Source: DASVDK01 sp036381125 [NCBI: Thermodesulfobacteriota bacterium] (GTDB lineage: Bacteria > DASVDK01). From it: a stretch of DNA of 18,112 nt. Position 1 is the first letter of the stretch. Every line of letters starts with the position of its first letter. The notes beneath the pieces are model-generated. The model had not been told where the DNA came from and made no database searches. It saw only the letters and a program-made list of their open reading frames with translations. The stretch covers positions 1-18,112 of the forward strand of contig DASVDK010000109.1 of the NCBI GenBank assembly GCA_036381125.1, read 5' to 3'. A program made the translations under genes and the position numbers. Positions 1 to 7,992 of this stretch are shown piece after piece.

Positions 1-35
1 GGAAAAAGTAAAGACCTGACCCCAGTCCTTATTCC
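1..35. repeat. Dispersed REP-like 35-base repeat, copy 1
   Basis: This stretch matches 3080-3114 at 33 of 35 positions in the same orientation; the differences are at element positions 7 and 24. The core is GTAAAGACCTGACCCC followed by GTCCTTATTCC. The ends GGAA and TTCC and the inner GAC/GTC can pair, giving an imperfect hairpin. It ends 13 bases before the tctB start, so it occupies the place of the promoter or ribosome binding site. The second copy has an inverted partner on its left side; any partner for this copy would lie outside the window. From memory, similar GGGGTCAGGTCTT-type repeats are scattered in many GC-rich environmental genomes, possibly linked to REP-associated transposases. 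That link is inference. Confidence 0.8.
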
Positions 36-48
36 TTACACGATACAC

Positions 49-492
49 ATGCTCACCACCGACCGCGTCTCCGGTCTCGTGCTCGTCGGGGTCGCCGCCG
101 TGGCCGCCGCCGGGACCCGCGCACTCCCCGTCGGCAGCCTCCGCGAGCCGGGGCCCGGGTTCCTGCCGCTCGTCCTGGCCGGCCTCCTCGCCCTCTTCGG
201 GCTGGTCGTCGCCTTCGCCGACCGCCGGTCGGGCGCGCTGCGCGCGCTCGAGTGGCCGGAGGCGCGACACGCGGTCGCCATCCTCGCCGCCTGCGCCTTC
301 GCCGCCTTCGCGCTCGAGCGTCTGGGCTACCGGGTGACGGTCTTCGTGATGGTCGCGGTCCTCGCCGGCGCCGTCGAGCGGCGCCGCCCGCTCGCCGCGC
401 TCGCCGTCGCGGCCGGCCTCTCCGCCGTCACCTACTTTGTCTTCGCCGACCTGCTCAAGGTGCCGCTTCCCCGCGGCCCGTTCGGGCTCTGA
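49..492 (+). CDS. TctB family small membrane subunit of a tripartite tricarboxylate transporter
   Basis: A 147-residue hydrophobic protein with about four to five membrane segments (roughly residues 8-25, 38-56, 75-90, 95-109 and 115-133). The GPGFLP motif at 35-40 and the C-terminal LLKVPLPRG ending are typical of TctB. In this family TctB is the small integral membrane subunit that works with the large TctA permease and the periplasmic TctC receptor to import carboxylates using an ion gradient. The gene is followed after 3 bases by tctA, which supports one transcription unit. The ATG at 49 has no recognisable Shine-Dalgarno sequence and lies just downstream of the 35-base repeat. The order B-A-C differs from the classical C-B-A order. 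The substrate cannot be told from sequence. Confidence 0.88.
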   Translation: MLTTDRVSGLVLVGVAAVAAAGTRALPVGSLREPGPGFLPLVLAGLLALFGLVVAFADRRSGALRALEWPEARHAVAILAACAFAAFALERLGYRVTVFVMVAVLAGAVERRRPLAALAVAAGLSAVTYFVFADLLKVPLPRGPFGL

Positions 493-495
493 GCG

Positions 496-2043
496 GTGCT
501 CGAGACGCTGGGCGGCCTCGCGCACGGCTTCGGCGCGGCGCTCGAGCCCGGGCTCCTCGGCTACGCCTTCGCCGGCTGCATCGTCGGGACGCTGGTGGGG
601 GTGCTGCCCGGCGTCGGCCCGCTCGCCGGCATCAGCCTGCTGCTCCCGGTCACCTTCGGCCTCGACGCCACGCGCGCCATCGTGCTCCTCGCCGGCATCT
701 ACTACGGCTCGATGTACGGGGGCTCGACCACGTCGATCCTCATGCGGATCCCGGGCGAGGCGGCGTCGGTCATGACCTGCCTCGACGGCTACGCGATGAC
801 CAGGAAGGGCCGGGGCGGGGCGGCCCTGGCCGTCGCGGCGGTCGGCTCCTTCGTCGCCGGGACGCTCAGCGTCGTGGCCCTCATGCTGCTCGCGCCGCCG
901 CTCGCGGAGTTCGCCCTGCGCTTCGGGCCGCCCGAGTACACGGCGCTCCTCGTGCTGGGCCTCCTCGTGCTCGCCTTCATGAGCACCGGCTCGATGCCCA
1001 GGGCGCTCGCCATGGCGACCGTCGGCCTCCTGGCCGGCATGGTGGGCATCGACACGATGACCGGCTTCACCCGCTTCACCCTCGGGGTGGTGGAGCTGTC
1101 GGACGGGCTCGGCATCGTGCCGATCGCGGTCGGCCTGTTCGGCATCTCGGAGATCCTCCTCAGCGCGGGGCAGCCGACGCCGCCGGTCGTCGCCAGGCCC
1201 CGGTTGCGGGAGCTGCTCCCGTCGCGAGAGGAGTGGCGCCGCTCGGCGGCGCCGATCGGCCGCGGCACGCTGCTGGGGTTCCTGATCGGCGTGATCCCCG
1301 GGTCGGCCCACATCATCGCGTCGTTCGTCTCCTACGCCGTGGAGCGCCGGCTCTCGCGGCGCCGCGACGAGTTCGGCCGGGGGGCGATCGAGGGGGTCGC
1401 GGGCCCCGAGTCGGCCAACAACGCCGCCGCCTCCGGCGCCCTGGTGCCGATGCTCGCGCTCGGCGTCCCGTCCGGCCCCATCCCCGCGGTCATGCTGGCA
1501 GCCATCATGGTCCACGGGCTCCAGCCGGGCCCCATGCTGATCCAGCAGTCGCCCGACCTCTTCTGGGGGTTCATCGCGAGCATGTACGTCGGCAACGTCG
1601 TGCTGCTCGTCCTGAACCTCCCCATGGTCGGCCTCTTCGTCAACCTCCTGCGGATCCCCTATCGCTGGCTGTACCCGGCGATCCTCGTCTTCTGCGTGCT
1701 CGGCGTCTACGCGGTGAACGGCAGCGTCGTGGACGTCTGGATCATGACGGCGGCCGGCGCGGCCGGCTATCTCCTCCGCAAGTTCGCCTTCGAGCCGGCG
1801 CCGATCGTGCTCGGCCTCGTGCTCGCGCCGACGCTCGAGATGAGCTTCCGGCAGTCGCTCGCGCTGTCGGGCGGCGACTACACGGTCTTCGTCACGCGGC
1901 CGATCGCGGCCGCCATGCTGGCCTTCGCGGTCGTCCTCCTCGTCCTCGGCGCCCTGCCGGCCCTGGCGCGCGGGGGAGCCGTGCGGGCCCGCCTCGGCCT
2001 TGCCAATGCATCCGCTACCACTCCGGAGGACACGAACCGATGA
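496..2043 (+). CDS. TctA family large permease subunit of a tripartite tricarboxylate transporter
   Basis: A 515-residue polytopic membrane protein, the usual length for TctA. Family-typical stretches are VGVLPGVGP at residues 34-42, the YYGSMYGGSTTSIL region near 69-82, and a second, internally related glycine-rich half with GPESANNAAASGALVP and LGVPSGPIPAV. TctA forms the transport channel and takes substrate from the TctC receptor. The start is GTG at 496, three bases after the tctB stop, without a clear Shine-Dalgarno sequence, so translation is probably coupled to tctB. The 3' end overlaps tctC as ATGA (2040-2043). Confidence in the family is high; the substrate (citrate, tricarballylate, an aromatic acid or another carboxylate) is unknown. 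Confidence 0.95.
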   Translation: MLETLGGLAHGFGAALEPGLLGYAFAGCIVGTLVGVLPGVGPLAGISLLLPVTFGLDATRAIVLLAGIYYGSMYGGSTTSILMRIPGEAASVMTCLDGYAMTRKGRGGAALAVAAVGSFVAGTLSVVALMLLAPPLAEFALRFGPPEYTALLVLGLLVLAFMSTGSMPRALAMATVGLLAGMVGIDTMTGFTRFTLGVVELSDGLGIVPIAVGLFGISEILLSAGQPTPPVVARPRLRELLPSREEWRRSAAPIGRGTLLGFLIGVIPGSAHIIASFVSYAVERRLSRRRDEFGRGAIEGVAGPESANNAAASGALVPMLALGVPSGPIPAVMLAAIMVHGLQPGPMLIQQSPDLFWGFIASMYVGNVVLLVLNLPMVGLFVNLLRIPYRWLYPAILVFCVLGVYAVNGSVVDVWIMTAAGAAGYLLRKFAFEPAPIVLGLVLAPTLEMSFRQSLALSGGDYTVFVTRPIAAAMLAFAVVLLVLGALPALARGGAVRARLGLANASATTPEDTNR

Positions 2044-3029
2044 TCACTCGCCGATCGATCGTCGTCTGCCTGACTCTGGCCGCGCTCGGCCTGCCCGGGG
2101 CGAGCGCCGCGCAGGAGCCGTACCCGAGTCGCCCCATCACGATCGTCGTCCCCTTCCCGCCCGGCGGCCAGGCCGACCTCAACGCGCGCCCGGCCGCGGC
2201 CGCGCTCGAGAAGGTGCTCAGGAACCCGGTCGGCGTCGTGAACCGGACCGGCGCCGCCGGAGCCGTGGGGATGGCCTCGGTCGCCAACGCGAAGCCCGAC
2301 GGCTACACGCTGCTACTCGCGCTCTCGTCGATCTCGATCATCCCGGAGGCCGACAAGCTCTTCGACCGCAAGCCCGCGTACACGATGGACCAGCTCGCGC
2401 CCATCGCCCTCCTGTCGGCCGACCCGACGATCCTCGTCGTCCCGGCCGATCGCCCCTGGAAGTCGGTGAAGGACCTCGTCGAGGACGCGAAGCGGCGCCC
2501 GGGGCAGATCGCCTTCTCGTCGTCCGGCGTCTACGGGACGCTGCACCTCGCCATGGAGATGTTCGCCCACGCGGCGGGCATCACGTTCAAGCACATCCCC
2601 TACAGCGGCGCCGGCCCTGCCCTCACGGCGATCCTGGGCGGCCAGGTGGACCTCCTCGCCTCGGGTCCGGCCGTGGTCGTGCCCCACATCAAGTCGGGGA
2701 AGCTCAGGGCCCTGGCCGGCTGGGGCGCGAAGCGCGTCGCCGCGCTCCCCGACGTGCCGACCTTCAAGGAGCTGGGGTACCCCGACGTGGAGTTCTACAT
2801 CTGGGCGGGGCTCTTCGCGCCGGCGGGGACGCCGGAGCCGATCCTGACGACGCTCAGGGGAGCCGTGCGGCAGGCGGTACAGGACCCCGACTACAAGGCG
2901 GCCATGGCGAAGCTCGCGACGCCGATCAGCTACCTCGACGCGCCCGAGTTCAAGGCGTTCTGGGACAAGGACGCGCGGATGCTGGCCGAGGCGGTGCGGC
3001 GCGTCGGGCGGATCGAAGGGGCGAAATGA
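2040..3029 (+). CDS. TctC/Bug family periplasmic substrate-binding protein
   Basis: A 329-residue exported protein. Residues 1-24 look like a Sec signal peptide: arginines at 4-5, a hydrophobic core, and a GASAAQ cleavage region near 23-24. The mature start with YPSRPITIVVPFPPGG, then SGAGPALTAILGGQVDLL and FKELGYPDVEF, are hallmarks of the TctC/Bug receptor family. These bind carboxylates in the periplasm and deliver them to TctAB. The ATG at 2040 overlaps the tctA stop, and a Shine-Dalgarno sequence (GGAGGA, 2025-2030) sits 9 bases upstream within tctA. This start is much better supported than the very long open frame that runs into it from 252, which is a shadow of tctB and tctA. Many Bug proteins are orphans; here the receptor travels with its membrane partners. 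Confidence 0.95.
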   Translation: MITRRSIVVCLTLAALGLPGASAAQEPYPSRPITIVVPFPPGGQADLNARPAAAALEKVLRNPVGVVNRTGAAGAVGMASVANAKPDGYTLLLALSSISIIPEADKLFDRKPAYTMDQLAPIALLSADPTILVVPADRPWKSVKDLVEDAKRRPGQIAFSSSGVYGTLHLAMEMFAHAAGITFKHIPYSGAGPALTAILGGQVDLLASGPAVVVPHIKSGKLRALAGWGAKRVAALPDVPTFKELGYPDVEFYIWAGLFAPAGTPEPILTTLRGAVRQAVQDPDYKAAMAKLATPISYLDAPEFKAFWDKDARMLAEAVRRVGRIEGAK

Positions 3030-3036
3030 GATGGCC

Positions 3037-3114
3037 GGGGGTCGGGTCTCGAGTTTTTCCGCGCCGGCCGAGCGCGCCGGGAAAACGTAAAGACCTGACC
3101 CCCGTCCTTATTCC
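3037..3114. repeat. REP-like repeat copy 2 with an inverted partner (composite dyad)
   Basis: Positions 3080-3114 are the second copy of the 35-base repeat. The 24 bases at 3037-3060 match the reverse complement of 3080-3103 at 19 of 24 positions, including GGGGGTC, GGTCT and TTTTCC blocks, around a 19-base GC-rich spacer. The whole forms a long imperfect hairpin. It begins 7 bases after the tctC stop, and the TAA stop of the minus-strand gene (3108-3110) lies inside it. It may act as a boundary or 3'-end structure for the two convergent genes. No U-tract follows the stem in either direction, so it is not a classical intrinsic terminator. Confidence 0.75.
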
Positions 3115-3539
3115 CTCTTCTCCTCCAACGCCTCGCGCACCTCGTTGAGCCCGGCCACGATCGCCTCGCCGGCCAGGCGCATGCCGCGCATGAAGCCCTC
3201 GAGGTTCGCGCGAAACGCATCGAACTCGAGCCCCTCGCGGCCGAGGAGCGCCACCTGCGTGAGCTTGATGGACCCGCCAGGCTCGACGCCGACGCGCGCG
3301 CCGAGGAGGCCGGCCTCGGCGTTGAGGGCGAGGAGGCGCTGGTAGAACGGCTCGGCGTGCACGCCCGGCGCCTGTCCGAGGGCGGCCGACAGGAGCAGGG
3401 TCGAGCCGAAGTGGTAGACGTACACCGGGCAGGGACCGACCGGGAAGGTCCAGCACTCCCCTTGCGTCACCCCCTCGACCGGCGTCGCGGGAAGGTTCAG
3501 GCGCGGGAAGTACCCTCCGAGCAGCGACTCGGTCCCCAT
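3108..3539 (-). CDS. Small conserved protein, probable YbjN/CesT-like fold
   Basis: A 143-residue soluble protein without signal peptide or membrane segments. The pattern of an N-terminal region with the aromatic-rich strand CPVYVYHFGSTLLL, then LLALNAEAGLLGARVGV and LLGREGLEFDAFRANLEGF, and a C-terminal amphipathic helix resembles YbjN-type sensory transduction regulators and the related type III chaperone (CesT) fold. This is pattern recognition rather than a motif with known catalytic residues. The start is well supported: GGAGGAG lies just upstream of the ATG and a TATACT hexamer lies 30 bases upstream. The TAA stop is inside the REP-like repeat. The gene stands alone between tctC and an unknown gene on the same strand. 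Function is unknown; a protein-binding or chaperone-like role is a guess. Confidence 0.7.
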   Translation of the reverse strand: MGTESLLGGYFPRLNLPATPVEGVTQGECWTFPVGPCPVYVYHFGSTLLLSAALGQAPGVHAEPFYQRLLALNAEAGLLGARVGVEPGGSIKLTQVALLGREGLEFDAFRANLEGFMRGMRLAGEAIVAGLNEVREALEEKRE

Positions 3540-3569
3540 GGCTCCTCCGGGCTGAAGGTGTAAAGGTGG

Positions 3570-3575
3570 AGTATA
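3570..3575 (-). promoter_or_regulatory. Probable -10 element TATACT for the YbjN-like gene
   Basis: On the minus strand the hexamer TATACT stands out in very GC-rich surroundings, 30 bases before the ATG at 3539. A CTGACG sequence about 19 bases upstream could serve as a weak -35. This gives a leader of about 24 bases that includes the GGAGGAG Shine-Dalgarno sequence. Confidence 0.5.
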
Positions 3576-3596
3576 GCGCCTCCGGCCGGGGCCCCG

Positions 3597-4637
3597 TCAG
3601 GCGGGTCGCCCCTCACGGTAGGGGTCGAAGTCCCCGCCGGCCCGCTCGCTGATCGTCAGGCGCCCGGCCAGGGCGTCGAGGAACCGCGACGCCGGGATCC
3701 GGGAGACGAGCCGGCGGCCGTCGGGCCCGATCGGATGGAGGCTCGGCGTGATGTCGCGGACGTCGTCGGCGTACCAGCGCGCGGCCACGGCCCCGCCGGG
3801 GGTGTGGTCCACCTCGAGGCGGTCGAGGACCGGGACGAGGGGGACCAGGTCGACGCGCGGGCGAGGCCGCCGGCTCGCCAGGCGGACCCAGGTCTCGTAG
3901 CGGAGGCTGACCCCCTCCACCGCCCCGCCGGTGAGCCAGAGGACCCGCGTGCGCGGCGTCCGCGGGTAGACGGCCGCGCGCGGCAGGGGGGCGAGGCCGG
4001 CGTCCCGATCGACCACCGCGAGGTCGAGGTCCGGCCGGTCGTCGATCCGGGCGCGCCCCCGCTCGAACGCCCGCATGCCGGCCTCGACCGCCGCGAACGG
4101 CTCCTCCCAGAGCGCCCGGACCTCGGGCGCATCGGGCGCCTCGAGCCAGGCCGGCAGCCGCGCGAGGACCGCCTCGTACCGCCCCGCGACCCGATCCGGG
4201 TAGGGGCGCGTCGCCTCCGAGACGCCGAGCGGCGAGCGCGCGGGGTCGGTGAACGCCGAGATGGCGAGCGCGACCTTGAGCGCCGAGGGGTCGCGCCAGA
4301 CGAGGAAGTCCCCGGCCGTGGCGGCCGCGACGACGAGGTCGCGCCGCGCGAGCGCCGCCTCCGGCGCGACGAGCGCCAGGAGGGCCAGGGCGCCGTCCTC
4401 GTCGAAGTGGTTGTTCGTGACCGAGCGGGCGCCGGCGGCGAGGCGGTCCCGCTCCCGCGGCGGGAGGTCGAGGAACCGGAGGGCGATCTCGGCGCTCGTG
4501 TCGGCGCCGAGCCCGGCCGGCGTCGGCGTGCCGGGCCAGTGCGAGAGGGTGAGCGTCGTGCCGGGCTGCGGCGCGCCGTCGGCCACCACGTGCGGGCGGC
4601 CGGCACAGGCGCCGTAGGGGACGAACGCGAAGCGCAT
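3597..4637 (-). CDS. Conserved protein of unknown function (possibly DUF6687)
   Basis: A 346-residue soluble protein with no signal peptide or membrane segment. The N-terminal part has LSHWPG at 31-36, ADTSAEI near 45-51 and NNHFDEDG at 75-82. The last motif recalls the metal-binding DHH/HFDxDG pattern of DHH-type phosphoesterases, but no other DHH motif is obvious. From memory this arrangement resembles the family named DUF6687; I cannot verify that here. The C-terminal half has conserved-looking WLTGG and a basic/aromatic region but suggests no activity. The ATG at 4637 lies 5 bases after a TATACT hexamer and lacks a Shine-Dalgarno sequence, so a leaderless transcript is likely. The promoter lies in the gap next to the livF stop, so this gene can be transcribed separately from the liv operon. 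Confidence 0.7.
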   Translation of the reverse strand: MRFAFVPYGACAGRPHVVADGAPQPGTTLTLSHWPGTPTPAGLGADTSAEIALRFLDLPPRERDRLAAGARSVTNNHFDEDGALALLALVAPEAALARRDLVVAAATAGDFLVWRDPSALKVALAISAFTDPARSPLGVSEATRPYPDRVAGRYEAVLARLPAWLEAPDAPEVRALWEEPFAAVEAGMRAFERGRARIDDRPDLDLAVVDRDAGLAPLPRAAVYPRTPRTRVLWLTGGAVEGVSLRYETWVRLASRRPRPRVDLVPLVPVLDRLEVDHTPGGAVAARWYADDVRDITPSLHPIGPDGRRLVSRIPASRFLDALAGRLTISERAGGDFDPYREGRPA

Positions 4638-4642
4638 GATCG

Positions 4643-4648
4643 AGTATA
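4643..4648 (-). promoter_or_regulatory. Probable -10 element TATACT, leaderless type
   Basis: TATACT on the minus strand is followed by only five bases (CGATC) before the ATG at 4637. A start of transcription 6-7 bases after the hexamer would fall on or next to the A of the ATG. There is no Shine-Dalgarno sequence. Confidence 0.55.
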
Positions 4649-4655
4649 GCGGCGA

Positions 4656-5372
4656 TCAGAGGCCGAGGTAGGCGCGCCGGACCTCGGGGCTCTCGGCCAG
4701 CTCGGCGGCGGGGCCGGCCATGACGACCCGGCCCGTCTCGAGGACGTACGCGCGGTCGGCGATCCGGAGCGCCTGCCGGGCGTTCTGCTCGACGAGCAGC
4801 ACCGCCGTCCCCTCCGCGCGGATGCGCGAGACCAGCTCGAAGATCTCCGCGACGACGAGCGGCGCGAGCCCCGTGGACGGCTCGTCGAGGAGGAGCAGCT
4901 TCGGCCGCGCCATCAACGCGCGGCCGATGGCGAGCATCTGCTGCTCGCCGCCCGAGAGGGTGCCGGCGAGCTGCCGGGCGCGCTGGCGCAGCACGGGGAA
5001 GCGCGCGAGGGTCGCCTCGAGGTCCCGCGCGGCGCCGTCGCGGTCGCGCCGCGTGTAGGCGCCGAGGGCGAGGTTCTCGGCCACGGTGAGCCGCGTGAGG
5101 ATCGCCCGGCCCTCGGGCACCTGCACGACCCCGGCCCGCACGATCTCGTCGGCTCGACGGCCGGCGAGCGAGCGTCCCTCGAAGCGGACCGTGCCGGCGC
5201 GCGGCGCGAGGAGCCCGGAGATGGCGGCGAGCGTCGTCGTCTTGCCGGCGCCGTTGGCGCCGATCACGGCCACGATCTCCCCCGGCCGCACCTCGAGGTC
5301 GACCCCCTTCACCGCCGGGATCGTCCCGTACGCGACCTCGAGGCCGCGGACCTCGAGCAGCGGCTCGTTCAC
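4656..5372 (-). CDS. livF: LivF-type ABC transporter ATP-binding protein
   Basis: A cytoplasmic ATPase of the branched-chain amino acid (HAAT) transporter, 238 residues from the GTG at 5372. It has Walker A GANGAGKT at 38-45, the ABC signature LSGGEQ at 139-144, Walker B LLLLDEP at 159-165, and the LVEQN switch typical of LivF, with Gln in place of the usual H-loop His. It would dimerise with LivG and power LivHM. Two starts are possible. GTG 5372 has GGAGG 7 bases upstream and gives the usual N-terminus. GTG 5396 overlaps the livG stop as GTGA, has GGAGG 4 bases upstream and adds 8 residues. I prefer 5372. It is the last gene of a five-gene minus-strand operon. Confidence 0.95.
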   Translation of the reverse strand: MNEPLLEVRGLEVAYGTIPAVKGVDLEVRPGEIVAVIGANGAGKTTTLAAISGLLAPRAGTVRFEGRSLAGRRADEIVRAGVVQVPEGRAILTRLTVAENLALGAYTRRDRDGAARDLEATLARFPVLRQRARQLAGTLSGGEQQMLAIGRALMARPKLLLLDEPSTGLAPLVVAEIFELVSRIRAEGTAVLLVEQNARQALRIADRAYVLETGRVVMAGPAAELAESPEVRRAYLGL

Positions 5373-5392
5373 CCCCTCGCCTCCGGGGCCTC

Positions 5393-6162
<770 letters not shown>

Positions 6163-6166
<4 letters not shown>

Positions 6167-7026
6167 GGCTTGGCGCCTCGTCGCAGCATCCGGCGCACCA
6201 CGTCGGGCACCTCGAGGAGGCCGTTCGGCAGGTAGACGATGACGAGGAAGAGCACGAGCCCGGTCACCATCCCCCGGAAGTCGGCGAGGAACCGGAGCAG
6301 CTCCGGCAGGAGCGTGAGGATGGTCGAGCCGAGGATCGGGCCCCAGTAGGAGCCGGTGCCGCCGAGGACCGCGAAGGCGAGGATGTCCACGGCGGGGCCG
6401 AACCCGTACTCGCGGGGGGAGATGAAGAAGGTGAAGTGCGCGTTGAAGCCGCCGGCGAGGCCGGCCAGCATCGCGCCCAGGACGAAGACGAGGTTCTTGT
6501 GGTAGACGACGTCGATCCCCATCACGCGGGCGGCGACCTCGTCCTCCCGGATGGCGTCGAGCGTGCGGCCGAGCCGCGAGCGCCTGAGCCGCTCGAAGAA
6601 GTAGATCAGCGCCGCGCAGGCGAGGACGAGGTGCCACAGCTCGGTCTTCGGCGGGATGCCGTTGAGGCCCATGGCGCCGCCCGTCACCTCGAGGTTGAGG
6701 AAGACGACGCGGATCACCTCGCCGAAGGCCAGCGTGGCGAGCGCCAGGTAGACGCCGGACAGCCTGAGCACCGGCAGCCCGATCGCGAGGCCGACCAGGC
6801 CGGCCGCGGCGCTGCCGGCCGCGAGGCAGACGGGGAACGGCAGGTCGAGCTTCATGGTGAGGAGCGCCGAGGTGTAGGCGCCGATGCCGGCGAAGGCGGC
6901 GTTGCCCACCGAGAGGAGGCCGGTGTTGAGCGTGATGTAGATGCTCAGCGCGAGGATGGCGTGCGTGAAGAGGAGGTAGACGAGGGTGTTGTACGTCTGC
7001 CAGAAGGCGGCGAGCCACTCCACCAC
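6163..7026 (-). CDS. livM: LivM-type ABC transporter permease
   Basis: A 287-residue integral membrane protein with about eight membrane segments. Family markers are LNTGLLSVGNAAFAGIGAYTSALL near the N-terminus, LSGVYLALATLAFGE, the cytoplasmic coupling helix ALIYFFERLRRSRLGRTLDAIREDEVAARVMGID, and FAVLGGTGSYWGPILGS. The start GTG at 7026 lies 14 bases after the livH stop and is preceded by a GGGAGGGG Shine-Dalgarno sequence at 6-7 bases. A second GTG follows directly at 7023. The upstream extension of this frame into livH is a shadow. The protein is somewhat shorter at its N-terminus than many LivM proteins but contains all the expected blocks. Confidence 0.93.
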
Positions 7027-7040
7027 GGCCGGCCCCTCCC

Positions 7041-7922
7041 CTACGCCTTGCGCGCCTGCCGCCGCCCGAAGAGCCCCTGCGGCCGGACGACCAGGATCAG
7101 GAAGAGCAGCCCGAAGGCGATCGCGTCCCTGAGGTCCGACGACAGGTAGGCGACCGACAGCACCTCGACCAGGCCCAGCAGGACGCCGCCCACCATGGCC
7201 CCCTTCGGGTCGCCCATCCCGCCGAGGATGACGACGGCGATCCCCTTCAGCAGGATCGGCTCCCCCATGAACGGCGAGATGGCGTTGAAGGAGAGCCCGA
7301 TCAGCACGCCGGCGGCCCCGCCGAGCGCGCCGGTCACGGCGGCCGTCAGCAGGTAGATCCGCTCGACGTCGATGCCGAGGAGCGCCGCCGCCCGCGGGCT
7401 CTCCGCCACGGCCCGGACGGCGGTGCCGAGCCGCGTGCGGCCCAGGAGCAGGAGCAGGGCCACCATGAGCGCCGCGGCGATGGCGACGATGACGAGCTGG
7501 AGCTGGGTGACCTGGAAGGGCCCGACCTCGAAGATGCGGATCGGGACGAGCCCGATGGGGAAGCGCGACACCTGCGCGCCGAAGAGCCCCTGGGCCAGGC
7601 TCGTGAGGAAGATCGTGAGCCCGATCGTCGCGATCATCGGGGCGAGGTGCGGCGCCTTGCGCGCGCGCAGCGGCGCGAGCGCGAGGCGATCGATCAGGAC
7701 GCCGAGGATCGCCGCGCCCGCGACGGCGAGCGCCATGGCCGGATAGATGCCGATGCCGAGCGCAGTGACGGCCGCCAGGGCGAAGAAGGCGCCGAACATG
7801 GCGATGGCGCCCTGGGAGAGGTTGATGACCTCGAGGACGCCGAAGACCAGGGTGAAGCCGAGGGCGAACAGCGCGTAGACGCTCCCGAGGGCGATGCCGT
7901 TGGCAAGTTGCTGTGCGAGCAT
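7041..7922 (-). CDS. livH: LivH-type ABC transporter permease
   Basis: A 293-residue membrane permease, the usual length for LivH. The N-terminus LANGIALGSVYALFALGFTLVFGVLEVINLSQGAI is diagnostic, as are the FGAQVSRFP region, the coupling helix RTRLGTAVRAVAESPRAAALLGIDVERI, and VVILGGMGDPKGAMVGG near the C-terminus. It forms the membrane channel with LivM. The ATG at 7922 has only a weak GGGAC in place of a Shine-Dalgarno sequence. An 11-bp hairpin ends just 6 bases upstream of the start, so folding of the livK-livH leader may limit its translation or transcription. The stop is TAG at 7041-7043. Confidence 0.95.
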   Translation of the reverse strand: MLAQQLANGIALGSVYALFALGFTLVFGVLEVINLSQGAIAMFGAFFALAAVTALGIGIYPAMALAVAGAAILGVLIDRLALAPLRARKAPHLAPMIATIGLTIFLTSLAQGLFGAQVSRFPIGLVPIRIFEVGPFQVTQLQLVIVAIAAALMVALLLLLGRTRLGTAVRAVAESPRAAALLGIDVERIYLLTAAVTGALGGAAGVLIGLSFNAISPFMGEPILLKGIAVVILGGMGDPKGAMVGGVLLGLVEVLSVAYLSSDLRDAIAFGLLFLILVVRPQGLFGRRQARKA

Positions 7923-7928
7923 GTCCCG

Positions 7929-7952
7929 AGGGGGGCGGGCACCCGCCCCCCT
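7929..7952 (-). terminator. Strong hairpin between livK and livH (attenuator or mRNA stabiliser)
   Basis: Positions 7929-7939 and 7942-7952 are perfect 11-base complements around a two-base centre (GGGGGGCGGG paired with CCCGCCCCCC, plus an A-T pair). The hairpin sits in the 70-base gap between the receptor gene livK and the permease gene livH and reaches to 6 bases from the livH start. No U-tract follows, so complete termination is unlikely. Such hairpins after binding-protein genes commonly reduce downstream expression or protect the upstream message, which helps make more receptor than channel. Confidence 0.6.
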
Positions 7953-7992
7953 GCACCCCCTTTCGCTCGGGTCCGGCCTCGCGGAGCCCGGC

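Noticed and set aside
252-2039. Very long open frame leading into tctC (arginine- and proline-rich)
   Set aside because: It overlaps tctB and tctA in another frame and has the low-complexity Arg/Pro/Ala composition of GC-rich shadow frames. Only the part from 2040 resembles a real protein.
3735-4649. Plus-strand open frame opposite the unknown-function gene
   Set aside because: It is a charged, repetitive composition mirroring the minus-strand gene, which has the better amino-acid profile, promoter and start.
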